The notes: generated from the letters alone by a model not told the origin. A stretch of DNA of 33,661 bases from Bacteroidales bacterium (GCA_029932855.1 JAOZPG010000027.1:1-33661); one strand, 5' to 3'; shown: positions 17,338 to 25,645, numbered from the stretch's first letter. A program made the numbers and translations.

Positions 17338-17973
17338 ATGAAATATAAATATATTGTGATAGAGGGTAATATAGGTGCAGGGAAGACCTCGCTTGCTGCA
17401 AAGATTGCCGGGGAGTTGAATGCAAAGCTTATTCTCGAGCAGTTTGCTGATAATCCTTTTCTTCCAAAATTTTATAAAGATCCCGATCGTTATTCTTTTC
17501 AGCTTGAACTTTCATTTCTTGCAGACAGGTACAGACAGTTAAAGCAAGAACTTAGTAATCCCGATCTTTTTCATCCTTTTATTCTTGCCGATTATTACTT
17601 TATGAAATCATTGATCTTTGCAGGAGCAACCCTGAAAGATGATGAGTATAAGCTGTACAGGCAGCTATTTATGATTATTTACGAATCTTTGCCAAAGCCC
17701 GATCTCTTTGTTTACCTGCATGTTGACACTGAAAGATTGCTTGAGAATATTGATAAAAGAGGCAGGACTTACGAAAGCACAATAAAGAAGGAATACCTGG
17801 AAACCATTCAGAAGAGTTATTTTGATTTTTTCAGACAAAATACCTCCCTGAACTACCTTGTTCTGGACATTAACAATATTGATTTTCTGAAAAATGAGAA
17901 TGATTATGAGAGGATAAAAACGGCGATCTTTGATTCGGAGTCTAGTGCAGGCATAAGCCGTAAGATATTGTAG
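17338..17973 (+). CDS. Deoxynucleoside kinase
   Basis: The enzyme phosphorylates deoxyribonucleosides for salvage into dNTPs. The 211-residue protein has the P-loop GNIGAGKT (10-17), the substrate-site region around EQFADNPFLPKFYKDP and QLELSFLADRY, the catalytic-type DRYR segment (about 63-66), and a LID region RGRTYESTIKKEYL. Related proteins include deoxyadenosine/deoxyguanosine kinases of Gram-positive bacteria; the preferred base cannot be read from sequence alone. It is soluble. It shares a short transcription unit with the two-TM protein upstream. The next gene has its own promoter about 105 nt away. Confidence 0.9.
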   Translation: MKYKYIVIEGNIGAGKTSLAAKIAGELNAKLILEQFADNPFLPKFYKDPDRYSFQLELSFLADRYRQLKQELSNPDLFHPFILADYYFMKSLIFAGATLKDDEYKLYRQLFMIIYESLPKPDLFVYLHVDTERLLENIDKRGRTYESTIKKEYLETIQKSYFDFFRQNTSLNYLVLDINNIDFLKNENDYERIKTAIFDSESSAGISRKIL

Positions 17974-18019
17974 ATTAAATATTTTTACATAAATGATTTT
18001 TTTTTTATTGAAATCGTAG

Positions 18020-18027
18020 TAGTTTTG
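18020..18027 (+). promoter_or_regulatory. Predicted -7 element for the TPR/OmpA-like lipoprotein
   Basis: TAGTTTTG at 18020-18027 matches TAnnTTTG exactly and lies 50 nt before the ATG at 18078. No TTG is found at the usual distance; the upstream region is a T-rich tract (17998-18009). Confidence 0.55.
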
Positions 18028-18077
18028 TACATAAGACAGGAATTTTAAAGGAAGTAATAACACATAACCAATTTACA

Positions 18078-19790
18078 ATGAAAAGAATTAAAATTTTATT
18101 AAGTTTTATTTTTGCTGTATTGATCATGACAAGTTGTAACAGTATTAATAAAATGAGCAAGGATGCTGAGACTGTAGGTTACAAAATTGTCCCGGAGGTG
18201 CTTGAGACACATGCAGGCGAAGTTGAAATGACTCTTACAGGAACTTATCCTGAGAAGTATTTTTATAAAAAGGCAATTGTTACAATAACACCTGTTCTTG
18301 TTTATGAAGGCGGAGAGACTAGTTTTGAACCTGTGGTATTACAGGGCGAGGATGTTACTGAGAACAATAAAACCATTAGCGCTGCAGGTGGTACATTCAC
18401 TCACTCTGCCAAAATCGACTTTGCTGAGGGTATGAACAAGTCTGAACTTGTTCTGAGAATCAGTTCTTCAATGAAGGATAAGTCGTTAGATTTCCCTGAT
18501 GTAAAAGTTGCCGATGGTGTTTTAGCCACATCAACTTATTACTGGGCAAAGGGCGATGCTATCTTAATGAAAGATAAGTTCCAGAGGGTTATTGGAGAAT
18601 CTAAGATGGCAGATATAATGTTCCAGATAAATCGTTCAAATATCAGGAGTTCTGAGCTTAAGGGAGAAGACCTGGCTGTATTGAAAGATTATTTGAAGGA
18701 AGTTAAGGCAGCAGCAAACATGGAATTTGCCGGAACAGAGGTTTCTTCATATGCATCACCTGATGGCCCGCTTGATTTCAATGAGGAACTGTCAGGAAAA
18801 AGGGGTACAGGTGCTGAGAAGCTTGCCATGAGGGAGCTTAAGCGTGCAAAAGTTGAAGAGGCTCAGAATGAAGGCTTCGTTACCACCAAGACTACAGCAG
18901 AAGACTGGGAGGGATTCCAGGCGCTTATGGAAAGTTCAAACATACAGGATAAGGAACTTATACTGAGGGTTCTTTCAATGTATCAGGATCCGGTGGTTCG
19001 TGAAAACGAGATAAAAAATATTTCAGCTGCCTATGAAGTGATAGCCGATGATATTCTTCCACAACTGAGAAGATCAAAAATTATAGTTAATGTAAATAAG
19101 ATAGGATTCAGCGATGAGGAGATAATGGAATACCTTGATTCCAATCCTGACACTTTAGGAATTGAGGAAGCTCTTTATGCTGCCACACTTACTGAAGACC
19201 TTGACAAGCAGATGCAGGCCTATAAACTTGCAGAACAAAAAAATCCAAACTGTATTCGTGCGGTAAATAATGTAGGATACGTTTATATGCAGAAGATGGA
19301 GATTGAAGAAGCAAAGGCTGCCTTTACAAAGGCTCAGGCACTTAATGACAATGATGTTGTTAAGAATAACCTTGGTTTTGCTGCATTACTCAGTGATGAT
19401 GTTGCAGCTGCAAAGGAATATTTTACATCAGTTGAAAATCCTGGTAAAGAAACTAACGCCGGACTTGGCATCATAAGTATTATGGAAGCCAATTACGCAG
19501 ATGCAGTTAACTACTTTGGTACAGACCCAAGTTATAACGGTGGTCTTGCAAAACTCCTGAACGGAGATGCTGAAGGTGCAAAAACAATGCTTGATAATCT
19601 TGATATTGATTCTGCATGGTTGTTTTACCTGAAAGCCGTTGTTGGTGCAAACCTTCAGAATGAAGATTATACTTTCAACAACCTTCGTTCAGCATGCGAG
19701 AAAGATGCTGAAATGAAAGCTAAGGCTAAGAATGACCTTGAGTTTGCAGCATATTTTGAAAATGATGATTTCAAAGCTATAGTTGAATAG
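18078..19790 (+). CDS. Outer-membrane lipoprotein with OmpA-like domain and TPR repeats
   Basis: A lipoprotein signal peptide ends in a lipobox before C20 (LIMTSC). Residues 30-165 look beta-rich. About 168-320 resemble an OmpA C-terminal domain (IMFQINRSNIRSSELK, then YASPDG in place of the usual HTD, and NEELSGKRG), with a longer insertion than normal. From about 365 to the end are tetratricopeptide helices (AVNNVGYVYMQKMEIEEAKAAFTKA, KNNLGFAALLSDD). Similar proteins are common and often abundant in Bacteroidales outer membranes, but I know no established function. It has a consensus -7 box and a very strong terminator, consistent with high expression as a single gene. It may bind peptidoglycan through the OmpA-like fold and partners through the TPRs; that is inference. 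Confidence 0.8.
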   Translation: MKRIKILLSFIFAVLIMTSCNSINKMSKDAETVGYKIVPEVLETHAGEVEMTLTGTYPEKYFYKKAIVTITPVLVYEGGETSFEPVVLQGEDVTENNKTISAAGGTFTHSAKIDFAEGMNKSELVLRISSSMKDKSLDFPDVKVADGVLATSTYYWAKGDAILMKDKFQRVIGESKMADIMFQINRSNIRSSELKGEDLAVLKDYLKEVKAAANMEFAGTEVSSYASPDGPLDFNEELSGKRGTGAEKLAMRELKRAKVEEAQNEGFVTTKTTAEDWEGFQALMESSNIQDKELILRVLSMYQDPVVRENEIKNISAAYEVIADDILPQLRRSKIIVNVNKIGFSDEEIMEYLDSNPDTLGIEEALYAATLTEDLDKQMQAYKLAEQKNPNCIRAVNNVGYVYMQKMEIEEAKAAFTKAQALNDNDVVKNNLGFAALLSDDVAAAKEYFTSVENPGKETNAGLGIISIMEANYADAVNYFGTDPSYNGGLAKLLNGDAEGAKTMLDNLDIDSAWLFYLKAVVGANLQNEDYTFNNLRSACEKDAEMKAKAKNDLEFAAYFENDDFKAIVE

Positions 19791-19814
19791 AATAATATTT
19801 TTGACAATTGCGAG

Positions 19815-19843
19815 AGGGGTGTCCGGATGGACACCCCTTTTTT
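19815..19843 (+). terminator. Intrinsic terminator of the TPR/OmpA-like lipoprotein gene
   Basis: AGGGGTGTCC (19815-19824) pairs perfectly with GGACACCCCT (19829-19838) around GGAT, followed by T6. The T-run touches the stop codon of the convergent methyltransferase gene (19842-19844), so it separates the two units very tightly. Confidence 0.93.
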
Positions 19844-20372
19844 ATGCTTTTTGCTTCATGTGGAAATCCCATAAAACAATAGCGGTGCTGATGGCAATGT
19901 TAAAAGAGTGCTTGGTACCAAACTGGGGAATCTCCACGCATATATCGCTCATATCCACTATCTCCTGGGCTACCCCCCTTACTTCATGTCCGAAGACAAA
20001 AGCATATTTCTTATTACTGTCAGGCTGGAAATCTTCAAGGCTTACAGATGCCTGCACCTGTTCAATGCTTATTATCTTAAAATTTTCTTTCTTTAGTTCA
20101 TCAACAGCTTCAGATGTTTTTTCGAAGTATTTCCAGTCAACAGAGTCGCTTGCACCAAGAGCGGTTTTCTGAATATCCCGGTGAGGAGGACAGGCCGTGA
20201 TGCCGCACAGGTATATTGACTGTACAAGAAAAGCATCAGCTGTTCTGAATATAGAACCTATGTTATTCAAACTTCTTACATTGTCGAGTACAATGATGAC
20301 AGGGCTTTTATCAGCTTTTTTGAAGTCTTCAATATTTTTTCTTCCAAGTTCCGAGTTAAGAAGTTTTTGCAT
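19842..20372 (-). CDS. SpoU/TrmH family RNA 2'-O-methyltransferase
   Basis: This 176-residue SPOUT enzyme transfers a methyl group from SAM to a ribose 2'-OH of tRNA or rRNA. The three family motifs are present: N37-x-G-x-x-x-R43 in NNIGSIFRTAD, FGHEVRGV in the middle, and IPQFGTKHSFNIAISTA at the C-terminal knot (Phe in place of the more common Leu in SLN). It is a short form without the N-terminal substrate-binding domain found in RlmB. Which RNA it modifies cannot be decided. It is transcribed divergently from sucC, sharing the 100-nt spacer, and converges on the lipoprotein terminator. Confidence 0.9.
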   Translation of the reverse strand: MQKLLNSELGRKNIEDFKKADKSPVIIVLDNVRSLNNIGSIFRTADAFLVQSIYLCGITACPPHRDIQKTALGASDSVDWKYFEKTSEAVDELKKENFKIISIEQVQASVSLEDFQPDSNKKYAFVFGHEVRGVAQEIVDMSDICVEIPQFGTKHSFNIAISTAIVLWDFHMKQKA

Positions 20373-20413
20373 CTGTTTGTGTTTTCTGCTTTATATTATT
20401 TACAGGAGAACTG

Positions 20414-20445
20414 TTGTGTAAAAATAGAAAAAATGAGTAATTTTG
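20414..20445 (+). promoter_or_regulatory. Predicted promoter of sucC
   Basis: TTG at 20414-20416 and TAATTTTG at 20438-20445 (exact TAnnTTTG) are 21 nt apart. The upstream in-frame TTG at 20443 lies inside the -7 box, which supports the ATG at 20473 as the start. Confidence 0.7.
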
Positions 20446-20472
20446 AGCTTTCAAAAAATAAATCAATACACT

Positions 20473-21660
20473 ATGAATATTCATGAATACCAGGGGAAGG
20501 CAATACTTAAGAATTTTGGAGTAAAGATACAGGAAGGCTTAGTTGTCGATACTCCCGAGAAAGCAGTTGATGCTGCAAAAGAACTCCAGAAAGCAACAGG
20601 AACAACAATGTGGGTGATGAAGGCCCAGATACATGCAGGAGGAAGAGGGAAAGGAGGCGGAGTTAAACTTGCCAAATCACTTGAAGAGGTTAAGCAACTT
20701 GCCAAAGACATGATTGGCATGACCCTGGTAACTCATCAAACAGGTCCCGATGGCAAACTGGTAAGGAAGGTGCTTGTTGCCCAGGATGTTTACTATCCCG
20801 GAGAGGAAGAAACAGAAGAGTATTATATGAGTGTATTACTTAACAGGCAGACAGGAAGGAATATCATTATGTATTCAACTGAAGGTGGTATGGATATTGA
20901 AACGGTTGCTGCTGAAACCCCACATCTTATTTTTAAAGAAGAGATTGATCCAAAAGTTGGGATAATGCCTTTTCAGGCTCGCAGGATAGCCTTTAATCTG
21001 GGCCTCTCAGGAAATGCATTTAAAGATATGCTTAAGTTTGTTACAGCACTTTATACTGCTTATGATAAGACCGACAGTTCCATGTTTGAGATAAACCCGG
21101 TGCTTAAAACAACAGATGCACAGATACTGGCCGTAGACTGTAAGGTGAATCTTGATGATAATGCCCTGTTCCGTCATAAGGACTATCAGGAGCTTCGTGA
21201 TCTTTCAGAGGAGGATCCTGCCGAAGTTGAAGCCGGCAAGTACGATCTTAACTTTGTAAAGATGGATGGTAATGTCGGCTGTATGGTAAATGGTGCAGGA
21301 TTGGCCATGGCTACCATGGATATTATTAAGCTTTCAGGAGGAGATCCTGCCAACTTCCTTGATGTGGGTGGTACTGCAAATGCAGAGACTGTTGAAGCAG
21401 GCTTCAGGATCATTCTGAAAGATCCCAATGTAAAGGCAATACTGTTGAATATCTTCGGAGGAATTGTTAGATGTGACAGGGTTGCCCAGGGGGTTGTTGA
21501 TGCCTATAAAAGCATAGGCGATATCAATATTCCTGTTATTGTACGTTTGCAGGGAACCAATGCCGAGGAAGGTGCTGAGTTGATAGATAAGTCGGGACTG
21601 AAAGTTCATTCTGCAATAAGCCTGCAGGATGCAGCTAACCTGGTAAAGGAATTGGTTTAA
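20473..21660 (+). CDS. sucC: Succinate-CoA ligase subunit beta
   Basis: SucC provides the nucleotide-binding and part of the CoA-transfer site of succinyl-CoA synthetase, linking succinyl-CoA to succinate with ATP or GTP formation. The 395-residue protein begins with the classic [12 protein letters not shown], has the ATP-grasp glycine loop [14 protein letters not shown] (about 53-66), metal-binding EINPV near 217, and the C-terminal ligase domain with GGTANAETV and [15 protein letters not shown] use ATG 20473, since the longer frame begins in the promoter. The enzyme needs the alpha subunit SucD, normally encoded directly downstream, but here the next gene is arcA on the other strand. The stop codons of sucC and arcA overlap by 4 nt with no terminator. 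Confidence 0.96.
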   Translation: MNIHEYQGKAILKNFGVKIQEGLVVDTPEKAVDAAKELQKATGTTMWVMKAQIHAGGRGKGGGVKLAKSLEEVKQLAKDMIGMTLVTHQTGPDGKLVRKVLVAQDVYYPGEEETEEYYMSVLLNRQTGRNIIMYSTEGGMDIETVAAETPHLIFKEEIDPKVGIMPFQARRIAFNLGLSGNAFKDMLKFVTALYTAYDKTDSSMFEINPVLKTTDAQILAVDCKVNLDDNALFRHKDYQELRDLSEEDPAEVEAGKYDLNFVKMDGNVGCMVNGAGLAMATMDIIKLSGGDPANFLDVGGTANAETVEAGFRIILKDPNVKAILLNIFGGIVRCDRVAQGVVDAYKSIGDINIPVIVRLQGTNAEEGAELIDKSGLKVHSAISLQDAANLVKELV

Positions 21661-22910
21661 GTTCTTACAATCGGCATTGTCATACACCTGGCACCCCCTC
21701 CGCCACGTGCCAGTTCCGATCCGTCAAGCGCTATTACAAACTTGGAGTCATCTGAGGGATGAATGCTTCCGTTGAGCAGTTCATTTGCTGTAATTATCTT
21801 GTAGCCATGATTGTTTAGTTCGTCCATGGTATATTCGTTACGGGCATATCCAAGTACCTTGCCCGGTCCCAGTGCAAAGAAATTGGCTCCGCTATGCCAT
21901 TGTTCCCTTTCCTGTATCCACAGGTCCCTGGTTCCCCCGGTATGTATCGGCTTCAGGTCAATTCCCAGCGATTTTAGTCCCGCCGGCAGGTTATCTACAT
22001 AGTTTATTGATTTCACCTTTCCGTTTTCAATATCTATCCTTACGGTCTGATATTTATTCTTCTTAAGGATGAGGGGTTCAAACACCATGCAATATTCCCG
22101 GTCTAATAAGGTAAAGACCATATCCAGATGAATGAAAGATTCCGGAGCAGATGGTAGTTCCTGTACCAGTATATGTTTTTTTAGCGATTTATCCTGCTTT
22201 ATATTGTCAATTATAAAATCAATTCCCTGTGATGAAGTCCTCATACCTTTACCTATAAGCAGGATATCCTCTCTTGCGCTTAAAATATCTCCTCCCTCAT
22301 AACGTATCTTTTCTGCCGCCGGAATATCTTTTGAAGGAGTAATAATCTTATTACTGAAAGAGGGATGATAAGTGAAAATAATTTCCATTATCCTGGCTTC
22401 CCGGGCCCTTACCATACTGGCCATTTTTGAAACGAAGATGCTGTTATTATGTACAACAGCCGAATCCCTGGTGAAAAAGAAATTATGCAATGGCTTAAGG
22501 CTGAACCTTTCCTTACTGAGAAAATTGGATAATGTGTCGGGAGTCTTGGGCAGGCCTTTAATAAGTACATCAGCCAGATCTTTGGTGTTTAATTCTTCAA
22601 GCTCCCTGTTAATGTTTTTTTGCTCGGTACCAAGGCATATATTGTTTAACAATGATTTACGTGCAGCAGGGATATCAAGCACTTCCCTGAGAAGATCTGA
22701 CACCTCAAGGCATTGTGCAAACTTAGCCAGCACAGCACTGAATTGCCTGTATTCCTGCAATGCAACCGACAGGTTAAGGATATCACTGTAAAGAGCCCTT
22801 TCGGCATTCTCGGGATTCATATTTTCAACCTCCGGGCCGGGAGTATGGATGATCACTGTTCCTATAGTATCAATCTCCGAAAATATTTGGGGTGTAATCG
22901 TATTATTCAT
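21657..22910 (-). CDS. arcA: Arginine deiminase
   Basis: ADI hydrolyses arginine to citrulline and ammonia. All catalytic positions are present in this 417-residue protein: FTRD (146-149), EGGD (205-208), H261 and D263 in FIHLDMVFTLLD, and the nucleophile C409 in GGARCMTMPIV. The helical insertion typical of bacterial ADI (about 40-140) is also seen. It is cytoplasmic, with no signal peptide. No ornithine carbamoyltransferase, carbamate kinase or arginine antiporter gene is nearby, so this is not a complete arginine deiminase operon within the window. An imperfect -7-like TATCTTTA lies on the minus strand at 22957-22964. The RDD gene lies 104 nt upstream on the same strand. Confidence 0.94.
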   Translation of the reverse strand: MNNTITPQIFSEIDTIGTVIIHTPGPEVENMNPENAERALYSDILNLSVALQEYRQFSAVLAKFAQCLEVSDLLREVLDIPAARKSLLNNICLGTEQKNINRELEELNTKDLADVLIKGLPKTPDTLSNFLSKERFSLKPLHNFFFTRDSAVVHNNSIFVSKMASMVRAREARIMEIIFTYHPSFSNKIITPSKDIPAAEKIRYEGGDILSAREDILLIGKGMRTSSQGIDFIIDNIKQDKSLKKHILVQELPSAPESFIHLDMVFTLLDREYCMVFEPLILKKNKYQTVRIDIENGKVKSINYVDNLPAGLKSLGIDLKPIHTGGTRDLWIQEREQWHSGANFFALGPGKVLGYARNEYTMDELNNHGYKIITANELLNGSIHPSDDSKFVIALDGSELARGGGGARCMTMPIVRT

Positions 22911-23014
22911 TATTTCTTAGCTTTTAAGCCTTTCCTGCCAGTACATATTATTTTCGTAAAGATATCTAAGATCATTGGGCATTATATTTCCACATCAAAG
23001 CTTCTGTGGAGCAT

Positions 23015-23518
23015 TTAATCACGAATTACCAGGCAGGCTGCCATCATATCATGTAAAGCCTGTTTCTTTTCAGTGAAGCCGGCCAGAATGAAACCGATAT
23101 AAAATATCATTACAGATATTATCTTGCCAAAATACCTGCCTGTAGCCCTCCCAAAAGAAATGCGGTTCCCATCAAGGTCTGTAACTTTCAGGCTTAAAGC
23201 CATCTTACCAAGTGTCCCCTGGGTTTTTGAAGATTCCATAATGGCAAAATAAAGCCAGTTTACAAGTATAGTAGTAATTAACAGTCCTATGATCGAACCT
23301 ACTATACCTGCAATACCTGTGGCAGAACCTATATCAAACTCACTCGTATCACTTAAACTTATCGCAGAAAATATGATTCCTCCAATAAAGGGGATTGCTA
23401 CCAGAAAACTCACAACGCCTAAAATCAGATCATCAATCAGGTAGGCTACAAACCTGAGCCAGAAGCCTGCGTATTTAACTTCTTTTGTTTCGGGAGTTAA
23501 TGTTTCCATTTTTTGCAA
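23015..23518 (-). CDS. RDD family membrane protein
   Basis: This 167-residue integral membrane protein carries the RDD signature, with an Arg and paired Asp in the first TM region (FWLRFVAYLIDDLILG), a long hydrophobic stretch, and a third conserved part TQGTLGKMALSLKVTDLDG before the last TM. RDD proteins are small inner-membrane proteins; a few are linked to Na+/H+ exchange, most have no assigned role. M4 (METLTPE, 23509) is an alternative start. The gene precedes arcA on the same strand; a weak hairpin (TCCACA 22989-22994 with TGTGGA 23005-23010) lies between them without a T-run. A TATCTTTA box at 23535-23542 is a weak promoter candidate. Confidence 0.85.
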   Translation of the reverse strand: MQKMETLTPETKEVKYAGFWLRFVAYLIDDLILGVVSFLVAIPFIGGIIFSAISLSDTSEFDIGSATGIAGIVGSIIGLLITTILVNWLYFAIMESSKTQGTLGKMALSLKVTDLDGNRISFGRATGRYFGKIISVMIFYIGFILAGFTEKKQALHDMMAACLVIRD

Positions 23519-23859
23519 TATTTGGTTAATGCATTAAAGATACATTATTTTACAAAACTCCTTCCCGTGACCGGATAGAGCTAGCAAAATCGCTATATAT
23601 GAAATGTAAATGCGTATTTGCAGTGATAATATCCATATCCTATTTTATTTTAATAAATATCTCGTGATTCAGACAGGCGTGATTATTCGCTCTCAAGCTC
23701 GCTCATGATCCGGTGGATGGTCGTTGCAAACACAAAAACCCAATGCTTCACTTTGTTCAGCCTTGTTTTTTATTTTTCCAACTGCTTTCAAAAGCAAGCT
23801 TTTGACGCAGCTGTTAAAATAAAAAAGCCAACATTGAAAAATGTTGGCTTTTTGTGTTG
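23519..23859. other. 341-nt gene-free region between the RDD gene and tRNA-Pro
   Basis: Open frames here are short and implausible. The region holds the RDD leader, an inverted repeat CAAAAGC-AA-GCTTTTG at 23789-23804, and the terminator at 23821-23853. The part from 23660 to 23780 is richer in G and C than its surroundings and explained by nothing I recognise; it could be the trailer of the tRNA transcript or a decayed repeat. Confidence 0.5.
23821..23853 (-). terminator. Intrinsic terminator downstream of tRNA-Pro (bidirectional form)
   Basis: AAAAAGCCAACATT (23822-23835) pairs perfectly over 14 bp with AATGTTGGCTTTTT (23840-23853), with a plus-strand GAAA loop. On the minus strand it begins 7 nt after the tRNA 3' end and runs into six T and more, so it should terminate tRNA-Pro. 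The plus-strand reading also ends in T5. Confidence 0.88.
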
Positions 23860-23933
23860 TCGGGGTGGCGGGATTCGAACCCACGACCTCGTCGTCCCGA
23901 ACGACGCGCGCTACCGGGCTGCGCTACACCCCG
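23860..23933 (-). tRNA. tRNA-Pro (anticodon CGG)
   Basis: The 74-nt minus-strand sequence folds as a full cloverleaf. The acceptor is CGGGGTG/CACCCCG with discriminator A, the D stem GCGC/GCGC, the anticodon stem CGTCG/CGACG with loop TTCGGGA (anticodon CGG, reading CCG), the variable loop AGGTC, and the T arm GTGGG-TTCGAAT-CCCGC. CCA is not encoded (CAA follows the discriminator), so it must be added by the CCA-adding enzyme. A hairpin terminator follows immediately. Confidence 0.96.
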
Positions 23934-23969
23934 TTAAATCAATACTTGCTGAGTATCAATTTGCAACTG

Positions 23970-23977
23970 CGAAAATA
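23970..23977 (-). promoter_or_regulatory. Possible variant -7 element for tRNA-Pro
   Basis: TATTTTCG on the minus strand matches TAnnTTTG except for C at the seventh base and lies 36 nt before the tRNA 5' end. A TTA occurs 20 nt further upstream. The tRNA could also be cotranscribed with the GT9 gene, 72 nt upstream. Confidence 0.35.
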
Positions 23978-24005
23978 GAAAATATTAGCCTTCTTTCTAA
24001 CAGAA

Positions 24006-25115
24006 TTAAAGAAGTTTTAAAGATTTAATTTTTTCATAAACCATTTCCGGCTTTATCCATTGTAAACATGCCAGGTCACCTCTGGCACATTCTCCCTTAC
24101 CATATACTGTGCATGGTCTGCAGCTTAATTCTGATTGTGGGATTTGTATGGAATATTCAGCAGGCTGATTTAATGCGCTGAAACCCAGGTCGGGATGAGT
24201 GCCTCCCCAGATAGAAATGGTAGGGGTGCCAGCCAGTGCGGAGATATGCATATTGGCAGAATCCATGCTGATCATGAATTTAAGTTTTGAGATTAGCTGT
24301 ATCTCTTGTTTCAGGCTGAGCCTGCCTGTTATGTTTGTGGAATTTTCAACATTGCTCAAAAGTTTGTTGATGGCAGTTTTTTCATTTTCTCCCCCGCCAA
24401 AATAGAAAAACCATGCTTTGTGTTCTTTATTTATAAGATTCATGAGATCAGCGAAATTCGACAGATCCCAGCGTTTCAGGCTATGTTTTGCCATAGGAGC
24501 GATGCCTATCCATGTATTTGTATCGCCAGCAATATTCCATGACAAGATCTTTTTGTCAAGCAAAGAGCTGTTCCCGGAAATCGAAAAGCCTTTGTATTGC
24601 TCTTTTGCGTTTTTACTGTCAGCTACAGGATCTACATTTCCCTTAGCCCCGGTCTTTAGTCCGGCCTTCCTGAAAACCTCCAGGTATCTGTCTGTGCTGT
24701 GAGTGAGCTTTTTTCGTGATATGCCTTTTATGTAATCTTTTTTTTGCTTTCTGTCTTTATTGATCATATGGACTTTCAATCCCGACAGCTTAAACAGGCT
24801 GGTGAGGATATGGGAACGTATCACCCCGTGCAGATCGATAAGTGAAACAAAGCGATGGAGTTTTTTCAGTTGCCGGTAAAGCTTAAGAAGGCCTCCAGGA
24901 CCTTTATAATCCTTATAGAAGTCTGCAGGAAAAACTTCAAGCCGAGGGATATTGTCAAAGAATGTTACAAATCGTGGTGAACTGACAAGGGTGATATGAA
25001 GGCCGGGGTTATTGTCAATGACCCGGCGAATTGCAGGTACTGTAAGTGCAACATCCCCCATTGCCGAAAACCGGAATATAAGGTAGTGCTTTAATGGCTG
25101 CTCTGCCTGCTTCAA
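24006..25115 (-). CDS. Glycosyltransferase family 9 protein (heptosyltransferase-like)
   Basis: GT9 enzymes such as WaaC, WaaF and WaaQ add sugars to the LPS core at the inner face of the cytoplasmic membrane. The 369-residue protein has the N-terminal Rossmann entry YLIFRFSAMGDVALTVPAIRR (about 11-31), the linker IGIAPMAKHSLKRW (about 203-216, the GxxP-x-K/R site) and the nucleotide-sugar site MISMDSANMHISALAGTPTISIWGGTHP (about 283-310), where D-S-A-x-x-H is diagnostic. A late cluster of four cysteines (SCRPCTVYGKGECARGDLACL, about 333-354) is common in this subfamily. The sugar donor cannot be told. The DUF6165 gene lies 52 nt upstream on the same strand and is probably in the same transcript. 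Confidence 0.9.
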   Translation of the reverse strand: MKQAEQPLKHYLIFRFSAMGDVALTVPAIRRVIDNNPGLHITLVSSPRFVTFFDNIPRLEVFPADFYKDYKGPGGLLKLYRQLKKLHRFVSLIDLHGVIRSHILTSLFKLSGLKVHMINKDRKQKKDYIKGISRKKLTHSTDRYLEVFRKAGLKTGAKGNVDPVADSKNAKEQYKGFSISGNSSLLDKKILSWNIAGDTNTWIGIAPMAKHSLKRWDLSNFADLMNLINKEHKAWFFYFGGGENEKTAINKLLSNVENSTNITGRLSLKQEIQLISKLKFMISMDSANMHISALAGTPTISIWGGTHPDLGFSALNQPAEYSIQIPQSELSCRPCTVYGKGECARGDLACLQWIKPEMVYEKIKSLKLL

Positions 25116-25167
25116 TCTGCTGAGTTATTAAATTTGTTTTTGGTCTGCAACATATTTTGCAAATCCG

Positions 25168-25539
25168 TTAATAGTCTTCGTACGACTTTTCCTCAATGAT
25201 CTGAGAACCTGTTTGTTCGTTTATTTTCTTTTTCAGACGCGATCTTTCATCGTTGTTAATATATACCTGGCGCACGGTATGTATGAATTCTTTACCAAAA
25301 TTCTTTTGTCTTTCATATTCACGGCACTGATCCTCAATCTCCCACAATCTAAGGTTTACTTCTTTAAGCTCTTTATACAGGGTATCTTCTTTTGACAGAA
25401 TTTTTGTTGATGCTTCATTCAGTATTTTATACTCGTTTTTTATGTTCACCAGCTTAGCCTCATCCTTAATTTTCTTTAGCTTTATTTCAAGTATTGTCAG
25501 TTTATCAACAATTTCTCCGTTCGAAACGTCTATTTTCAT
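25168..25539 (-). CDS. DUF6165 family protein
   Basis: The 123-residue protein begins MKIDVSNGEIVDKLTILEIK and continues as charged helices (LKEVNLRLWEIEDQCREYER, NDERSRLKKKINEQTGS, ending EEKSYEDY). I recognise it as the DUF6165 family, small and probably coiled-coil, of unknown function, often found near glycan and LPS genes. The frame is open to 25593, but that upstream start is a TTG that coincides with the -33 box, so I take ATG 25539. It sits just upstream of a GT9 gene, which suggests a role in surface glycan assembly. It has no signal peptide or membrane segment. Confidence 0.85.
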   Translation of the reverse strand: MKIDVSNGEIVDKLTILEIKLKKIKDEAKLVNIKNEYKILNEASTKILSKEDTLYKELKEVNLRLWEIEDQCREYERQKNFGKEFIHTVRQVYINNDERSRLKKKINEQTGSQIIEEKSYEDY

Positions 25540-25563
25540 AGTAGTAGTTATCTGTGATTGTGG

Positions 25564-25593
25564 TAAAAATAGCGAAAAAGACCAGACAATCAA
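25564..25593 (-). promoter_or_regulatory. Predicted promoter of DUF6165-GT9
   Basis: On the minus strand, TTG (25591-25593) and TATTTTTA (25564-25571, one mismatch to TAnnTTTG) are 19 nt apart. The leader before ATG 25539 would be about 20 nt. Confidence 0.55.
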
Positions 25594-25645
25594 TGACTCT
25601 TATACCGGTTATCGAATCAGAGAAGTGGCTGCCTGTTATTAATGA

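Noticed and set aside
23693-23884. 63-codon minus-strand frame starting inside tRNA-Pro
   Set aside because: It begins in the tRNA 3' half and runs through the terminator hairpin, with no family similarity.
23705-24028. 107-codon plus-strand frame containing GGGIRTHDLVVPND
   Set aside because: This is the well-known artefact of reading the antisense of a tRNA (here tRNA-Pro) as protein. The frame spans the tRNA and its terminator.
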